A DNA stretch of 50,379 nt from an uncultured Gammaproteobacteria bacterium (GCA_913063125.1 CAJXZM010000022.1:1-50379); one strand, 5' to 3'. Counted from the first letter of the stretch, positions 1-8,613 are shown. Numbers and translations are program-made. Notes: generated by a model from the letters alone, not told the origin.

Positions 1-452
1 GCCGACTGGAAGCCAGGGAGTGCAACTAATTACCAATTCACGACAACCATTAAATGATGCCGCTAGAAAGCAATAACAGCTGAATACATGGCGCGCTAAA
101 CTTTCCCCGCGCCCCACGTGCAAAAAACTCTTTCTCTATTCTCAAGTCTTTATCCCATCAAATCAATCTCTTACATCCAATGATTTCATTAAACAATGTG
201 CCAATGAGGCGCAAAGAATATATCCAACAAATTCTTCCCCTATATTTTCGATCTTATTCTTATATAAATCAACAAGTTGCAAGGTTCACATTTTTGTAGC
301 GTAGATATAGGGCTCGTTAAACAAAACTACGCTTAAAAAGTGCTCAAAAAAAGCAACCCGACTTAAAAAGCATCAACCTTTATAATTTCAGTTTGATTTT
401 TTATTGAATCAGATTTATGATTCTCTCTTTACTGTAAGGATACACAGTTCTC
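1..452. other. Non-coding leader of intI with attC/attI-like structure
   Basis: No convincing gene is visible here. In integrons the recombination platform lies just upstream of the integrase start, so this is where an attI site is expected. The sequence ATCCAAC at 222-228 matches RYYYAAC and GTTAAAC at 316-322 matches GTTRRRY. Between them CCCTATAT (238-245) pairs perfectly with ATATAGGG (305-312). The 101-bp span and paired inner boxes resemble an attC, or a single core resembles attI. A separate GC-rich stem GGCGCG/CGCGCC lies at 90-95 and 108-113. Cassettes, if any, would extend leftward beyond the window. This is inference from pattern only. Confidence 0.35.
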
Positions 453-1433
453 ATGGATGATATTAAAGTACCCATTCCCAACAAGCCTTCAAAATTTCTA
501 GATCAGCTACGTGAACATATACGAGCGAATGGAAAAGCATACGCAACAGAAATTACGTACATAAGCTGGGTGAAACAATATATTATTTACCATAACAAAA
601 AACACCCAAATGAGCTGGATTCCAAACACGTTGAAGAATATTTAACCTATCTTAACGTGCAAGGTGGAGCTTCTGTTAATACTCAGAAAACGGCACTCAA
701 TGCACTCGTTTACTTGTATAACCATTTTTTGAATCAACCTCTCAAGCAGTTAAACTTTCGTTATTCCAGAAAACCAACGCGTATACCTACCGTTTTTACT
801 CATGACGAAGCCATCGAGGTCATCAACTGTTTAGATGAAAATTTTCAGCTAATGGGAAAGCTCATGTATGGGTGTGGATTGCGAATTTCAGAGGTGGTTA
901 GGTTACGAATAAAAGATATCGATTTTAATATGCGATATATTGTCATTCGCGATGGAAAAGGTTCCAAAGATCGTACAACGTTACTTCCAAAATCTATTAT
1001 TGATAGTCTGAAAAAACAAATTGTCGTTGTCGAGAAATTACTCGCATTCGATAAAGCAAAAGGAACCGGCCCAGTATATCTTCCAAATATGCTAGGGAAA
1101 AAATACCCTCAAGCTGGCCACTCGATAAATTGGCAGTACCTTTTTCCCTCACACAATACCAGCGTCGACCCAAGGTCTAACATTGTGCGCCGACACCATA
1201 TATATAGGGGAACAATTCAAAGGCAGGTAAAAATAGCCATAAATGCAGCAAAAATTCGAAAACAAGCCAGCTGCCATACCTTCCGCCACAGTTTTGCCAC
1301 CCGCTTATTACAAAATAAATACGACTTGCGTCAAATCCAAACACTTATGGGGCACTCAGATATTCGCACAACTGAAATTTATCTTCATGTTATTGAAGAG
1401 CTCGGTGATCATGTGGTAAGTCCTATCGATTAA
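453..1433 (+). CDS. intI: Integron integrase (IntI-family tyrosine recombinase)
   Basis: Site-specific recombinase that inserts and excises gene cassettes at attI/attC sites. The N-terminal SAM-like core-binding domain spans about residues 12-100 and the catalytic domain about 113-320. The tyrosine-recombinase residues are visible: Arg144 in GLRISE, Lys169 in the beta-hairpin, His275 and Arg278 in HTFRHSFATRLL, His301 in GHSDIRTT and nucleophile Tyr310. Between about 216 and 252 there is an extra patch (YPQAGHS, then DPRSNIVRRHHIY). That insertion is diagnostic of IntI and absent from XerC/XerD. Length (326 aa) is normal for the family and the gene is intact. It reads rightward, so attI and cassettes should lie to its left. 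No cassette array is visible. Confidence 0.93.
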   Translation: MDDIKVPIPNKPSKFLDQLREHIRANGKAYATEITYISWVKQYIIYHNKKHPNELDSKHVEEYLTYLNVQGGASVNTQKTALNALVYLYNHFLNQPLKQLNFRYSRKPTRIPTVFTHDEAIEVINCLDENFQLMGKLMYGCGLRISEVVRLRIKDIDFNMRYIVIRDGKGSKDRTTLLPKSIIDSLKKQIVVVEKLLAFDKAKGTGPVYLPNMLGKKYPQAGHSINWQYLFPSHNTSVDPRSNIVRRHHIYRGTIQRQVKIAINAAKIRKQASCHTFRHSFATRLLQNKYDLRQIQTLMGHSDIRTTEIYLHVIEELGDHVVSPID

Positions 1434-1439
1434 TCGAGC

Positions 1440-2216
1440 CTAACTCACAAAAATCGTAACACCACACACAATCACAATCACGACCAACACAAAGCGTTTT
1501 AATACTTCTTGATTAACCTTCATCGCAAATTTTAATGACATTAAAACACCCACAATAGTGCCTACTGACAAAATGGCCCCAGGTATCCACACCACCTGCT
1601 CTCTAATAATAAAAATCACTAACGATAAAAGCCCAAAACCTAAAGTACAGACCATCTTCCATGCATTTGCCTGCAAAATGCCATAACGTAACGCACCAGA
1701 AAAAAACAGGATCAAAACAAATCCAACACCCCCTTGTATCGCGCCTCCGTACAATCCACATAAAAATATTCCAACACCTCCAAAACGTACATCAGCTAGC
1801 GATTTTGGCTTTTCATCATCGCGAGGAAATACCGCACTGGCACTAAACATCATCACAACTGACATAACAATCATGGTAATCAATAATACCGGCTTCAAAA
1901 TATTCGGGGGCATATAGGACACTACCAAGGCTCCGAGAAAAGCTCCCGCTAACATTGGTTTCATCACCGGTACGATATCTGCTGTCTCTAAGTACCCATG
2001 CTTTTTAAATCCATGAACACCGGTTAACGACTGAAGCACCACCGCTAACCGGTTTGTTCCATTTGCAATATCTGCAGGCATTCCCATTAACATCAGCACA
2101 GGCAACGTTAACATGCTGCCGCCGCCAGCCAATGTATTAATAAACCCCGCACACACACCCGACATCACCAATAAAGATACCGTCCAAACCGTTAACTCAT
2201 ACTCCATAGCGTTCAC
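1440..2216 (-). CDS. TSUP family (TauE/SafE) membrane permease
   Basis: Predicted inner-membrane transporter of the sulfite exporter TauE/SafE (TSUP) family, whose members move sulfite, sulfoacetate or other small sulfur/organic anions. The protein is almost entirely hydrophobic, with about seven to eight membrane segments in 258 residues. The family-typical N-terminal segment holds AGFINTLAGGGS (GGGS at 31-34), followed by a second-half repeat with GGAIQGGVGFV. The gene converges on intI with only 6 bp between stops. Its upstream region carries an inverted repeat CCGCCAT/ATGGCGG. Substrate cannot be deduced. Confidence 0.85.
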   Translation of the reverse strand: MNAMEYELTVWTVSLLVMSGVCAGFINTLAGGGSMLTLPVLMLMGMPADIANGTNRLAVVLQSLTGVHGFKKHGYLETADIVPVMKPMLAGAFLGALVVSYMPPNILKPVLLITMIVMSVVMMFSASAVFPRDDEKPKSLADVRFGGVGIFLCGLYGGAIQGGVGFVLILFFSGALRYGILQANAWKMVCTLGFGLLSLVIFIIREQVVWIPGAILSVGTIVGVLMSLKFAMKVNQEVLKRFVLVVIVIVCGVTIFVS

Positions 2217-2256
2217 TCATAAATTGACACAAATTCACCCCATCCAATCCAAAAAC

Positions 2257-2279
2257 CCGCCATAAATCACTAATGGCGG
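2257..2279 (-). terminator. Hairpin in the TSUP-gene leader, possible attenuator
   Basis: CCGCCAT (2257-2263) pairs with ATGGCGG (2273-2279). On the minus strand the stem is followed by G then a short T run, so it could terminate leftward transcription before the permease gene. Weak because the T tract is only five long. Confidence 0.35.
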
Positions 2280-2394
2280 TACCTTTTAATCCCAAACAGC
2301 CTAAAAACCAACCAAAAACTGCTAACGTTTTCCGTTCATTTGCCGTAGCATAAATGTTATATGAGTCAACATAGGTGTTTCACTGGAGTATTGT

Positions 2395-3030
2395 ATGGTT
2401 GCCATTTCCTCTCAACAACCCGCTATTGTAGCGCAGAACAGCAACACCGTGCCTCTAAACGAGTTACGTGCCGTACCTCAGCAAGAAAAAACGGTCAATA
2501 ATCAAGATAACTCCGTGTCTGCTACTCAAGCAACACCGCTTGCCAGCAATCAACAAGCCCCTCAACCAGAACAAGCAGCCCAAGTCATCTCGCAAACAGA
2601 GCAGCAATTACAACGAGCTGCTGTGGAGGCAAGTGCCACAACACCACTGCCCCAAGTAACAGCTCCCGAAAATAGAGAAGTCAATCAACAGCCTAACGTT
2701 GAAACACGACAAACTGAAAATCGCCAGCAAGTGGCAGAAGATAATACTGTGGAAGCCTCGGCTCCTCCTGTAGAGCCACAGTCCTCTCCATCAACAACCA
2801 ACTCCTCGGCAGTATCAACATATCAGCAAGTGGGTAACCTTGGAAGTGACCAGCCACGCCAAGCTGAAACAGATAACTCGCGCGTAAGTAGCAGCCCAGC
2901 TAGCTCTCCAACTCAACCCTCTACATCAACTACATCAACAAGTAGCGCTTCCAGTGAGGCACAAGAAACAACACCTGAGCGCCAAGTCTTTGGGGGGGCG
3001 ATTGATGCACCAAGGCAACAAGCAGGCTAA
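2395..3030 (+). CDS. Low-complexity Gln/Ser/Thr/Pro-rich hypothetical protein
   Basis: I do not recognise this 211-residue protein. It is almost entirely low complexity: Gln, Ser, Thr, Ala, Pro, Glu and Asn dominate, hydrophobic clusters and cysteines are absent, and there is no signal peptide or membrane segment. It is therefore probably intrinsically disordered. The strings TSTTSTSSASS and QQPNVETRQTENRQQ illustrate the composition. The short C-terminal tail VFGGAIDAPRQQAG is less biased and could be a docking motif. The gene stands alone and is followed by a strong terminator at 3087-3134, which supports it being a real transcription unit. Confidence 0.6.
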   Translation: MVAISSQQPAIVAQNSNTVPLNELRAVPQQEKTVNNQDNSVSATQATPLASNQQAPQPEQAAQVISQTEQQLQRAAVEASATTPLPQVTAPENREVNQQPNVETRQTENRQQVAEDNTVEASAPPVEPQSSPSTTNSSAVSTYQQVGNLGSDQPRQAETDNSRVSSSPASSPTQPSTSTTSTSSASSEAQETTPERQVFGGAIDAPRQQAG

Positions 3031-3086
3031 TACCTTAACCTCATTTGCGTAATAGGAAACGAATACCCCTAATTAGTACAAGCAAC

Positions 3087-3134
3087 AAAAAGGCGATGAC
3101 AACTTTGATACCCAAAGTTATACATCGCCTTTTT
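3087..3134 (+). terminator. Bidirectional intrinsic terminator
   Basis: AAAAAGGCGATG (3087-3098) pairs with CATCGCCTTTTT (3123-3134), with an inner AACTTTG/CAAAGTT stem. A-tract and T-tract flank the stem, so it can serve both the low-complexity gene on the plus strand and the convergent alcohol dehydrogenase on the minus strand. Confidence 0.9.
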
Positions 3135-3191
3135 ATTGTTCGGTTAGCTATACGTTAGCGATTACTCACTATCTGCTAACATATACAACAA

Positions 3192-4376
3192 CTAGAACGC
3201 TTTCTTTAACACACTTAATGCTTGTTCGAATGTAGCGTCAATAGGGTTCAACAACATTGAGCCATCATCCAATGCCATACGAGCAATATCTTCCAAATCT
3301 GTCTCTTTCACACTACCGGTTTCAGATAGTTTGCGCGGCAATTCACACAATGCATACATCTCTTCTTTAAGTGCAATAATTGTGGCAATCGCTTTTGCTG
3401 GACGCTCCGCAACCGGAGTGGATGCATACACGTCAGAACCAGCGACATGTAATAACAACTCACCAATATTTTCACTGCTTACCGATAAATTAAATTCCAA
3501 TACGTGAGGCATCAAAATACTCATGCACAAACCGTGAGGTACATGGCACTTAGCGCCCACACTATGGCCTAATGAATGAACCATACCTACCATAGAGTTT
3601 GAGAACGCAATTCCTGCCATCGTAGACGCTTCTGCAAGCTGTAACCGGCCAGCTGCATCACTCGGATTTTTTAGCACTTCAGGCAGGTGAGTAACGATTT
3701 TTTTCATTGCCGCGGTGGCATAAGCATCACTAATAGGATTTTTTGCCAAACCGGTAAACGACTCAACTGCATGCGTTAACGCATCCATTCCTGTTGCTGC
3801 AGTAATTTTTGGTGGCAAACTTAACGTCATTCGAGGATCAAGGATGGCAGCATCGGGAAGTAAAAATGGAGAAACAAAAGGTACCTTCGCGCCCGTTTTA
3901 TCATCTTTAATCACAGAAACGTTCGTGGTCTCTGACCCTGTACCGGCTGTGGTTGGAATAACAAAAAATGGATTAAGAGGGCTCTTAACAACACCGGTTC
4001 CAGAATATGCTCGAAGGTCGTCACCACCTTCAGAGACAAGAATATTCACACCTTTTGCCGTATCGATAACCGATCCGCCACCAATCGCTAGAATGGAATC
4101 ACATTCCTTTTCACGATAAAGCGCTGCGATTGTTGCAACCGTAATCATAGATGAATCCGGAGGAACATCATCAAAGATATCAATTGCTTGCATATCAGCC
4201 GCTTCGAGCGCTTTGGTAACAATATCCACTAAACCAACACCACGTACACCACGGTCGGTGATAATCAGCGGGCGAGAAGCATCGTGAGAGCTTAGTTCAA
4301 AAGGGATATGTTCTAATGCTTTAAATCCTGCCACCATTTTTACTGGGCAGAAAAATTCGTAATATTCGTTCGCCAT
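3192..4376 (-). CDS. Iron-containing alcohol dehydrogenase
   Basis: NAD(P)-dependent group III alcohol dehydrogenase interconverting an alcohol and an aldehyde or ketone. The dinucleotide-binding half holds GGGS at 99-102 and PTTAGTGSE at 141-149. The metal-binding residues are all visible: Asp198, His202 (GMDALTHAVE), His267 (MVHSLGHSVG) and His281 (PHGLC). Length (394 aa) is typical. It lies 2 bp downstream of the SCP2-like gene, so the two form an operon read leftward. Substrate is unknown; the lipid-carrier-like partner hints at a hydrophobic alcohol, which is inference only. Confidence 0.92.
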   Translation of the reverse strand: MANEYYEFFCPVKMVAGFKALEHIPFELSSHDASRPLIITDRGVRGVGLVDIVTKALEAADMQAIDIFDDVPPDSSMITVATIAALYREKECDSILAIGGGSVIDTAKGVNILVSEGGDDLRAYSGTGVVKSPLNPFFVIPTTAGTGSETTNVSVIKDDKTGAKVPFVSPFLLPDAAILDPRMTLSLPPKITAATGMDALTHAVESFTGLAKNPISDAYATAAMKKIVTHLPEVLKNPSDAAGRLQLAEASTMAGIAFSNSMVGMVHSLGHSVGAKCHVPHGLCMSILMPHVLEFNLSVSSENIGELLLHVAGSDVYASTPVAERPAKAIATIIALKEEMYALCELPRKLSETGSVKETDLEDIARMALDDGSMLLNPIDATFEQALSVLKKAF

Positions 4377-4378
4377 GA

Positions 4379-4918
4379 TTAACGCTCTTTTACTAGATTA
4401 ACAAGGAATTGACTGTAGGTTTTGGTCGTCATTTGAATTTTTTGAATAAATTCTAAATCCGGATAGGTTTTCACGGCTTTTTTCGCAACGACCTTAGGAA
4501 GAATGACAGTCTGTAAGCGGTTCAGGCAACGCACCACTTTCATTGATGTTGGTACATCACCATCAATGATCAACCGCTCGTTTGCATAGGCTTGTGCCGT
4601 ATGTTCTTGAAAACTAAATACCAAAAATGCAAACGTCACATGTTTAAAGCTCATGGTGAGGTCGGGTTTATCTGTATAATTCGTTAAGTTTACCAATGCA
4701 CCTTGCTGCTTTTGCATCGTTAAACTTAACTCACCCGGCATCACATTCATGCGAAACACAAAACCATCTGGCATTTCAGCAACTTCAGTCTTAATCACGT
4801 CATCCACCTGACTTCCCGCTTTTAACATATGGGAAATCAACTGCATCATGCCAGAGACGTACATTCTCTGATAGTTGTAGTCAATATCGGCTTCAAAGCC
4901 TTTTTTTATAGGAATCAT
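4379..4918 (-). CDS. SCP2 sterol-binding-like domain protein
   Basis: Small soluble protein of 179 residues resembling the SCP-2 sterol/lipid carrier fold. The central part has the alternating-strand pattern seen in the family: a segment ending DLTMSFKHV, a hydrophobic helix (FAFLVFSFQ), then ANERLIIDGDVPTSMKVVRCLNRL, close to the usual 'G-D-x-x-x-x-x-K/L' end of SCP2 domains. No catalytic motif is seen. It is the first gene of a two-gene unit with the iron alcohol dehydrogenase, suggesting that it binds or presents a hydrophobic substrate. Assignment rests on pattern similarity, so confidence is moderate. Confidence 0.55.
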   Translation of the reverse strand: MIPIKKGFEADIDYNYQRMYVSGMMQLISHMLKAGSQVDDVIKTEVAEMPDGFVFRMNVMPGELSLTMQKQQGALVNLTNYTDKPDLTMSFKHVTFAFLVFSFQEHTAQAYANERLIIDGDVPTSMKVVRCLNRLQTVILPKVVAKKAVKTYPDLEFIQKIQMTTKTYSQFLVNLVKER

Positions 4919-5294
4919 TTATTAGCCCTTATCCTAGAAGCAACATCACAACAGGAATCAAACCTGCATAATATTCACTTAAAGATACACTCTGAAAAAG
5001 AACAAATTACACACCTCACTCTTGCGAGCCCCTTTGAGATCTGTACGTTCTTACTACTTTGCTTATCACTTTACGCCTATAGAGTATGCAAAGACTAAGC
5101 GTTATGCTAGTTGACGATCGTTGAAGTTTTGTATCCTTTTAACGACATTTTCTCTGAAAAGAGAGAGACTAGTGAGTCACTCCAGTTTTTGATCAATAAG
5201 CCTCTAAAAAACTCCTGAAAGCCTCCAAAATACGCCTATACAACACAAAGATTTTGTAAGTAAATATTCGATTTTCCGCAAAAATCGACAAAAC
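4919..5294. other. Intergenic region between two minus-strand units
   Basis: These 376 bp separate the SCP2-like gene from the LuxR-type gene; both are on the minus strand. The promoter of the SCP2-like/dehydrogenase unit must lie here, but no convincing -35/-10 pair was found. It holds a near-palindrome AGTGAGTCACT around 5170 and a small CTCT/AGAG hairpin around 5150. There is no clear gene. Confidence 0.4.
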
Positions 5295-6260
5295 CTAGTC
5301 ATTGTCTACTAACTTCGCCAACTCTGTACGACTAGAAATGTCTAATTTGTCATAAACACGATACAAATGGTTAGAAATCGTAGAAGGGGCCAAGTCCAAC
5401 GATTTAGCAACTTCCTTAAAAGTCAGCCCCTTACACACTAACCCTACAATTTGATGCTCACGTCCACTCAATAAATCCAACGGCCCTAGTGGACGTAAAC
5501 TCACCATCACCAACTCCCCTAGGGGCTTTATTTCTATCGACAAGTTATTCATTTCTAAACGGTACACCGAAGACTGGCGTTTTAGCTCAAAGGGCAGGGT
5601 AGACATTTGACGATCAGGAAAGTGCTCATTCAATAACGCAACAAAACGAGGCTGCACTTCATGAAAACACCCTTGCTGATCACAAATTGCCGAAGCGGAT
5701 TGATCCTCCGTCTCCTGTAGCCGATTACCCACCCGTAAATGCAAAAAAAACGCATGGGACACCGCAGATACCAAATGATAGATAAGGTGTTGTTGCAATT
5801 GACGTTCTTCATCCGTAAAGACATGCTCACGATTAAACCGGTAAAGACTAAGCAGGGTATACAAACCAGTATTCATATCCACATGACCCGAAGCCAAAAT
5901 ACGCTCAATACCATAAGGCTGAAACATCTGGTGGTACAAATCAGACTGATAAAACGCCTCATCAGAAATCACATCCGACATATCCACAGGTTTACCTAAA
6001 TTATTAAGCACACCATCACGGATTGGGTTCATCTCCATGGTTTCTTCCAAACGGGTCGCATAATGCTCATCCAATCCCAGATGACTTACATAATGAAACC
6101 GGATAGCCGCCTGATTACCCGTACCCCAAAACGCAGCATCAAAGTCAATCACCCGAGATAATTGCTCCAGAGCCCAAACACGATACTGATCAGGCTGCAC
6201 GCTAGGAGCTGCACGATACAAATGGCTGATGAACTCATCAAGTAAAATTGAACTGCTCAT
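5295..6260 (-). CDS. LuxR-type transcriptional regulator
   Basis: DNA-binding regulator of 321 residues. The C-terminal LuxR/FixJ-type helix-turn-helix spans about 264-321, with LSGREHQIVGLVCKGLTFKE, then VAKSLDLAPSTISNHLYRVY. The N-terminal ~250 residues show a GAF/PAS-like mixed pattern but no receiver Asp and no recognisable autoinducer-binding motif. It is divergent from the acetoacetate-decarboxylase-family gene, with a nested-palindrome repeat in the shared intergenic region. It is a candidate regulator of that pair or of the dehydrogenase unit downstream; the ligand is unknown. Confidence 0.85.
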   Translation of the reverse strand: MSSSILLDEFISHLYRAAPSVQPDQYRVWALEQLSRVIDFDAAFWGTGNQAAIRFHYVSHLGLDEHYATRLEETMEMNPIRDGVLNNLGKPVDMSDVISDEAFYQSDLYHQMFQPYGIERILASGHVDMNTGLYTLLSLYRFNREHVFTDEERQLQQHLIYHLVSAVSHAFFLHLRVGNRLQETEDQSASAICDQQGCFHEVQPRFVALLNEHFPDRQMSTLPFELKRQSSVYRLEMNNLSIEIKPLGELVMVSLRPLGPLDLLSGREHQIVGLVCKGLTFKEVAKSLDLAPSTISNHLYRVYDKLDISSRTELAKLVDND

Positions 6261-6371
6261 ATACGTTTAACCATGGAAATTACCCGTTAGGTTATTTTTA
6301 CTATTTCCCCTTTGAGGGTTACTCGACACAATAAAGCCTATTCAAAGATAACTGAACATAGCGATAAGTGA

Positions 6372-6487
6372 TTTATTGGTAATAGCCTTTCAGAACTGAC
6401 CTTGTAGCTTGAGTACGACACGGACGCCGCAGTCGAGCACGCATGAATGCGATCTTTTGCGATTTCTGAAAGGCTATTACCAATAAA
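6372..6487 (+). repeat. Nested-palindrome repeat, copy A
   Basis: A perfect 24-bp inverted repeat forms the outer arms: 6372-6395 ending in CCTTTCAGAA, and 6464-6487 beginning TTCTGAAAGG. The 68-bp interior includes a CGCAT/ATGCG hairpin near 6440. Positions 6421-6470 are identical at 48 of 50 bases to 44757-44806 (copy B), including the inner TTCTGAA. The outer ~17 bp of the arms have no counterpart in copy B, yet still pair with each other. It sits between divergent genes, so it is not a simple terminator. The sequence GACATCCGCTAA follows closely at 6499-6510. Confidence 0.85.
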
Positions 6488-6548
6488 GCACGCTCTAGGA
6501 CATCCGCTAAGATATCTTCAACCTTACCAACTGCTGGAAAAACCCAAC

Positions 6549-7436
6549 ATGAAGCCCAACAACATCATCGAACCAGGCCTACTCCCCAACGAAGCGGACT
6601 TCTCCGACGAATTCTTCCAACAGTTCACCCTACGTAATGACAAACAACCCCTAAGATTATCCGACACAATAACCAAAGACTACCAGTTCCCAACACTTTA
6701 CGGCAACGTTACCTGCGCAATTGGCGTATTTCTCTGTGACTACGACAAAGCACAAGCCATGCTGCCACACCCAAAAATGAAACCCGTCGCCATGCCAAAG
6801 GGCAGAGCACTCGTTACCTTCTCTTGTTACGAATACCAAAAAGTCCGTGGCGTTGCACCCTACAACGAAATTGCCATGACCATTCCCGTAATGATTGACC
6901 CCTCCGTTAACGTCCCGGTATTACCGATGATCATGGACGGTCTTTTTAAGAAATTTGGTTATTACGTATTCCACATGCCTGTTACCTCGTTAGAAAACCG
7001 CATCCGCGGCAACGATATTTGGGGTTTGCCTAAGGTTGTAGATACCATCGATATTAACATCAACAATGACACCTCAAAAACCGTCGCCACCGATGAGCAG
7101 GGTAATCAATACTTCAGCCTCTCTGTTCCCACGTCAGGGAAAAGTACAGCATTCGACGTTCAATCCAACATTTATTCAAAACTCAATAACAAACTACTAC
7201 AAAGCCCCACACAATTTAAAGCCAACTTTAATGTCACTAAACACATGGATAGATTATGGAAAACCGGTGGTGATGACCCTAGCGTGTTAACGATCGGAAA
7301 AGGCCCTTACGGCGATATGCTACGAAACTTAAACATTGAACCTCAACCATTTCAGTTCCGTTACGCAGCCCATATGAATGCGTGCTTTGATTTGCCAAAC
7401 GAACATTATCAAGCCCCATTCGCATTCACTGGATAA
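6549..7436 (+). CDS. Acetoacetate decarboxylase family protein
   Basis: Protein of about 295 residues with the acetoacetate decarboxylase fold. The family decarboxylates or otherwise transforms beta-keto or related acids through a Schiff-base lysine. The key segment is NDIWGLPKVVDTI, where Lys162 sits at the position of the catalytic lysine. The second lysine of the classical Lys-Lys pair is replaced by Val, so true acetoacetate decarboxylase activity is uncertain. I chose ATG 6549: an upstream in-frame ATG at 6447 lies inside repeat copy A and would add 34 residues of repeat-encoded sequence. The stop is 13 bp before a ketopantoate-reductase-like gene, so the two are probably co-transcribed. 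Confidence 0.85.
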   Translation: MKPNNIIEPGLLPNEADFSDEFFQQFTLRNDKQPLRLSDTITKDYQFPTLYGNVTCAIGVFLCDYDKAQAMLPHPKMKPVAMPKGRALVTFSCYEYQKVRGVAPYNEIAMTIPVMIDPSVNVPVLPMIMDGLFKKFGYYVFHMPVTSLENRIRGNDIWGLPKVVDTIDININNDTSKTVATDEQGNQYFSLSVPTSGKSTAFDVQSNIYSKLNNKLLQSPTQFKANFNVTKHMDRLWKTGGDDPSVLTIGKGPYGDMLRNLNIEPQPFQFRYAAHMNACFDLPNEHYQAPFAFTG

Positions 7437-7449
7437 AATAGGCCACCAC

Positions 7450-8532
7450 ATGTCAACAACAAACACATCCATCAAACAAAAAACCGTTCTATTGGTCGGT
7501 GCTGGTGCAGTGGGAGCAACCATCGCTTCCTGGATTGCGCCAAACCACAATAAGTTCTATGTGTTAGATCAAGGGGAAACCCTTAAAGCTATCAAGAAAA
7601 ATGGCGTTTTTTCTTACCTTCAGCACCATGAAGATAAAGGGGAAAAGTGCTCAGTAAAAACAGTAGAGAACTTCATCGACTGCCCAGCCCCCGATGTTAT
7701 TCTATTGTGTGTGAAAAATTACAGTTTAGACGCTTTATCCAAAGCAATTATCAATGCTTACGGTGAGGATTGTGCCAAAAACACCATCGTTGTTGGATTA
7801 CAAAATGGCGTTGAGAATCAACAAATTTTACCTAAGTATTTTTCTAACGTTGTATACGGCATTATAAGTTTTAATGCATGGATAGATGAACCCGGTGTAG
7901 TTGGGTATCAAGCCAAAGGCCCCTTTATCTTTGGAACCCCTGATAACGGCTTACAATCTGAAGTTAAACTAGTTGCGGATATTTTTAATCAAGGCGTTGA
8001 AGCAATCGCCAGTGATCACTTTCAAGATGCCGCATTATCAAAAATGATTGTCAATCTCACAAACTCATTCACCACATTGATGGGATTAGGGTATCGAGAT
8101 ATTGATGATGCCTCAAAGTTCCAGAAAATTCTTAGCCAGCTAACCTTTGAAGGAGTTAATATTGTTAAAGCATCCGGCCATAAAGAATGTAAAGTGGGGG
8201 ATATCCCAAGCTGGTTTTTGATGGGTGCGAGCGCTCGACTTCCTCAATTTTTGACCCGTAAATTATTTGAAAAAAATGTTAAGAAAATGGTTGTGAGTAG
8301 TATGGCTCAAGACATTATTCAAAATGGCCGGAGTGATAACGAATTAGAAGCAATAAACGGCTATTTATTGGCAATGGCAGACAAATACAATATTGATGCA
8401 CCTTATAATCGCGCTATCTATCAATTATGCCAAGAAGCGTTTTCCAAACCTAACTTCAAACCCATAAGTGTTAATGAAGTATGGAAACGCATGAATCTTG
8501 ACGGTAAACAGCAGTCGTTACGATCAGCTTAA
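7450..8532 (+). CDS. Ketopantoate reductase (PanE/ApbA) family oxidoreductase
   Basis: NAD(P)H-dependent reductase of about 360 residues. The N-terminal Rossmann domain begins KTVLLVGAGAVGATIASWIA, with the GxGxxG loop at 17-22. VILLCVKNY and NTIVVGLQNGVEN match the conserved nicotinamide-side segments. LSKMIVNLTNS in the second domain supplies the family's conserved lysine. It is longer than canonical PanE (about 300 aa), so it may not act on ketopantoate. The start is ATG 7450, directly after the decarboxylase-like gene; an earlier in-frame ATG at 7378 overlaps that gene and is unlikely. The pair suggests sequential handling of a keto acid, by inference. Confidence 0.85.
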   Translation: MSTTNTSIKQKTVLLVGAGAVGATIASWIAPNHNKFYVLDQGETLKAIKKNGVFSYLQHHEDKGEKCSVKTVENFIDCPAPDVILLCVKNYSLDALSKAIINAYGEDCAKNTIVVGLQNGVENQQILPKYFSNVVYGIISFNAWIDEPGVVGYQAKGPFIFGTPDNGLQSEVKLVADIFNQGVEAIASDHFQDAALSKMIVNLTNSFTTLMGLGYRDIDDASKFQKILSQLTFEGVNIVKASGHKECKVGDIPSWFLMGASARLPQFLTRKLFEKNVKKMVVSSMAQDIIQNGRSDNELEAINGYLLAMADKYNIDAPYNRAIYQLCQEAFSKPNFKPISVNEVWKRMNLDGKQQSLRSA

Positions 8533-8566
8533 AAAATCTTTGGATCACGACTTCTGTTCTTATGAT

Positions 8567-8613
8567 CTATTCACAGCTATTAACTAAAAATATGCATAAA
8601 TAGCTGTGAATAG
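8567..8613. repeat. 15-bp perfect inverted repeat between convergent genes
   Basis: CTATTCACAGCTATT (8567-8581) pairs perfectly with AATAGCTGTGAATAG (8599-8613) around a 17-nt AT-rich loop. It lies between two convergent genes and could stop transcription from both sides, although no T run follows. Confidence 0.6.

Noticed and set aside
115..120. CACGTG near the left edge as a possible parS
   Set aside because: The flanks do not match TGTTNC/GNAACA.
1..452. Complete cassette array beside intI
   Set aside because: Only one possible att-like structure and no cassette gene are visible within the window.
1661..1846. Open frames opposite the TSUP permease and other genes
   Set aside because: They lie wholly inside strong coding genes in other frames and show no family motifs.
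6372..6487. Copy A as a rho-independent terminator
   Set aside because: It lies between divergent genes, has a 68-bp structured interior and no T-tract; a conserved core argues for a repeat family.
6447..6548. Longer N-terminus for the acetoacetate-decarboxylase-family protein
   Set aside because: The ATG at 6447 lies inside repeat copy A, and the added residues are repeat-encoded; ATG 6549 gives a family-like start.
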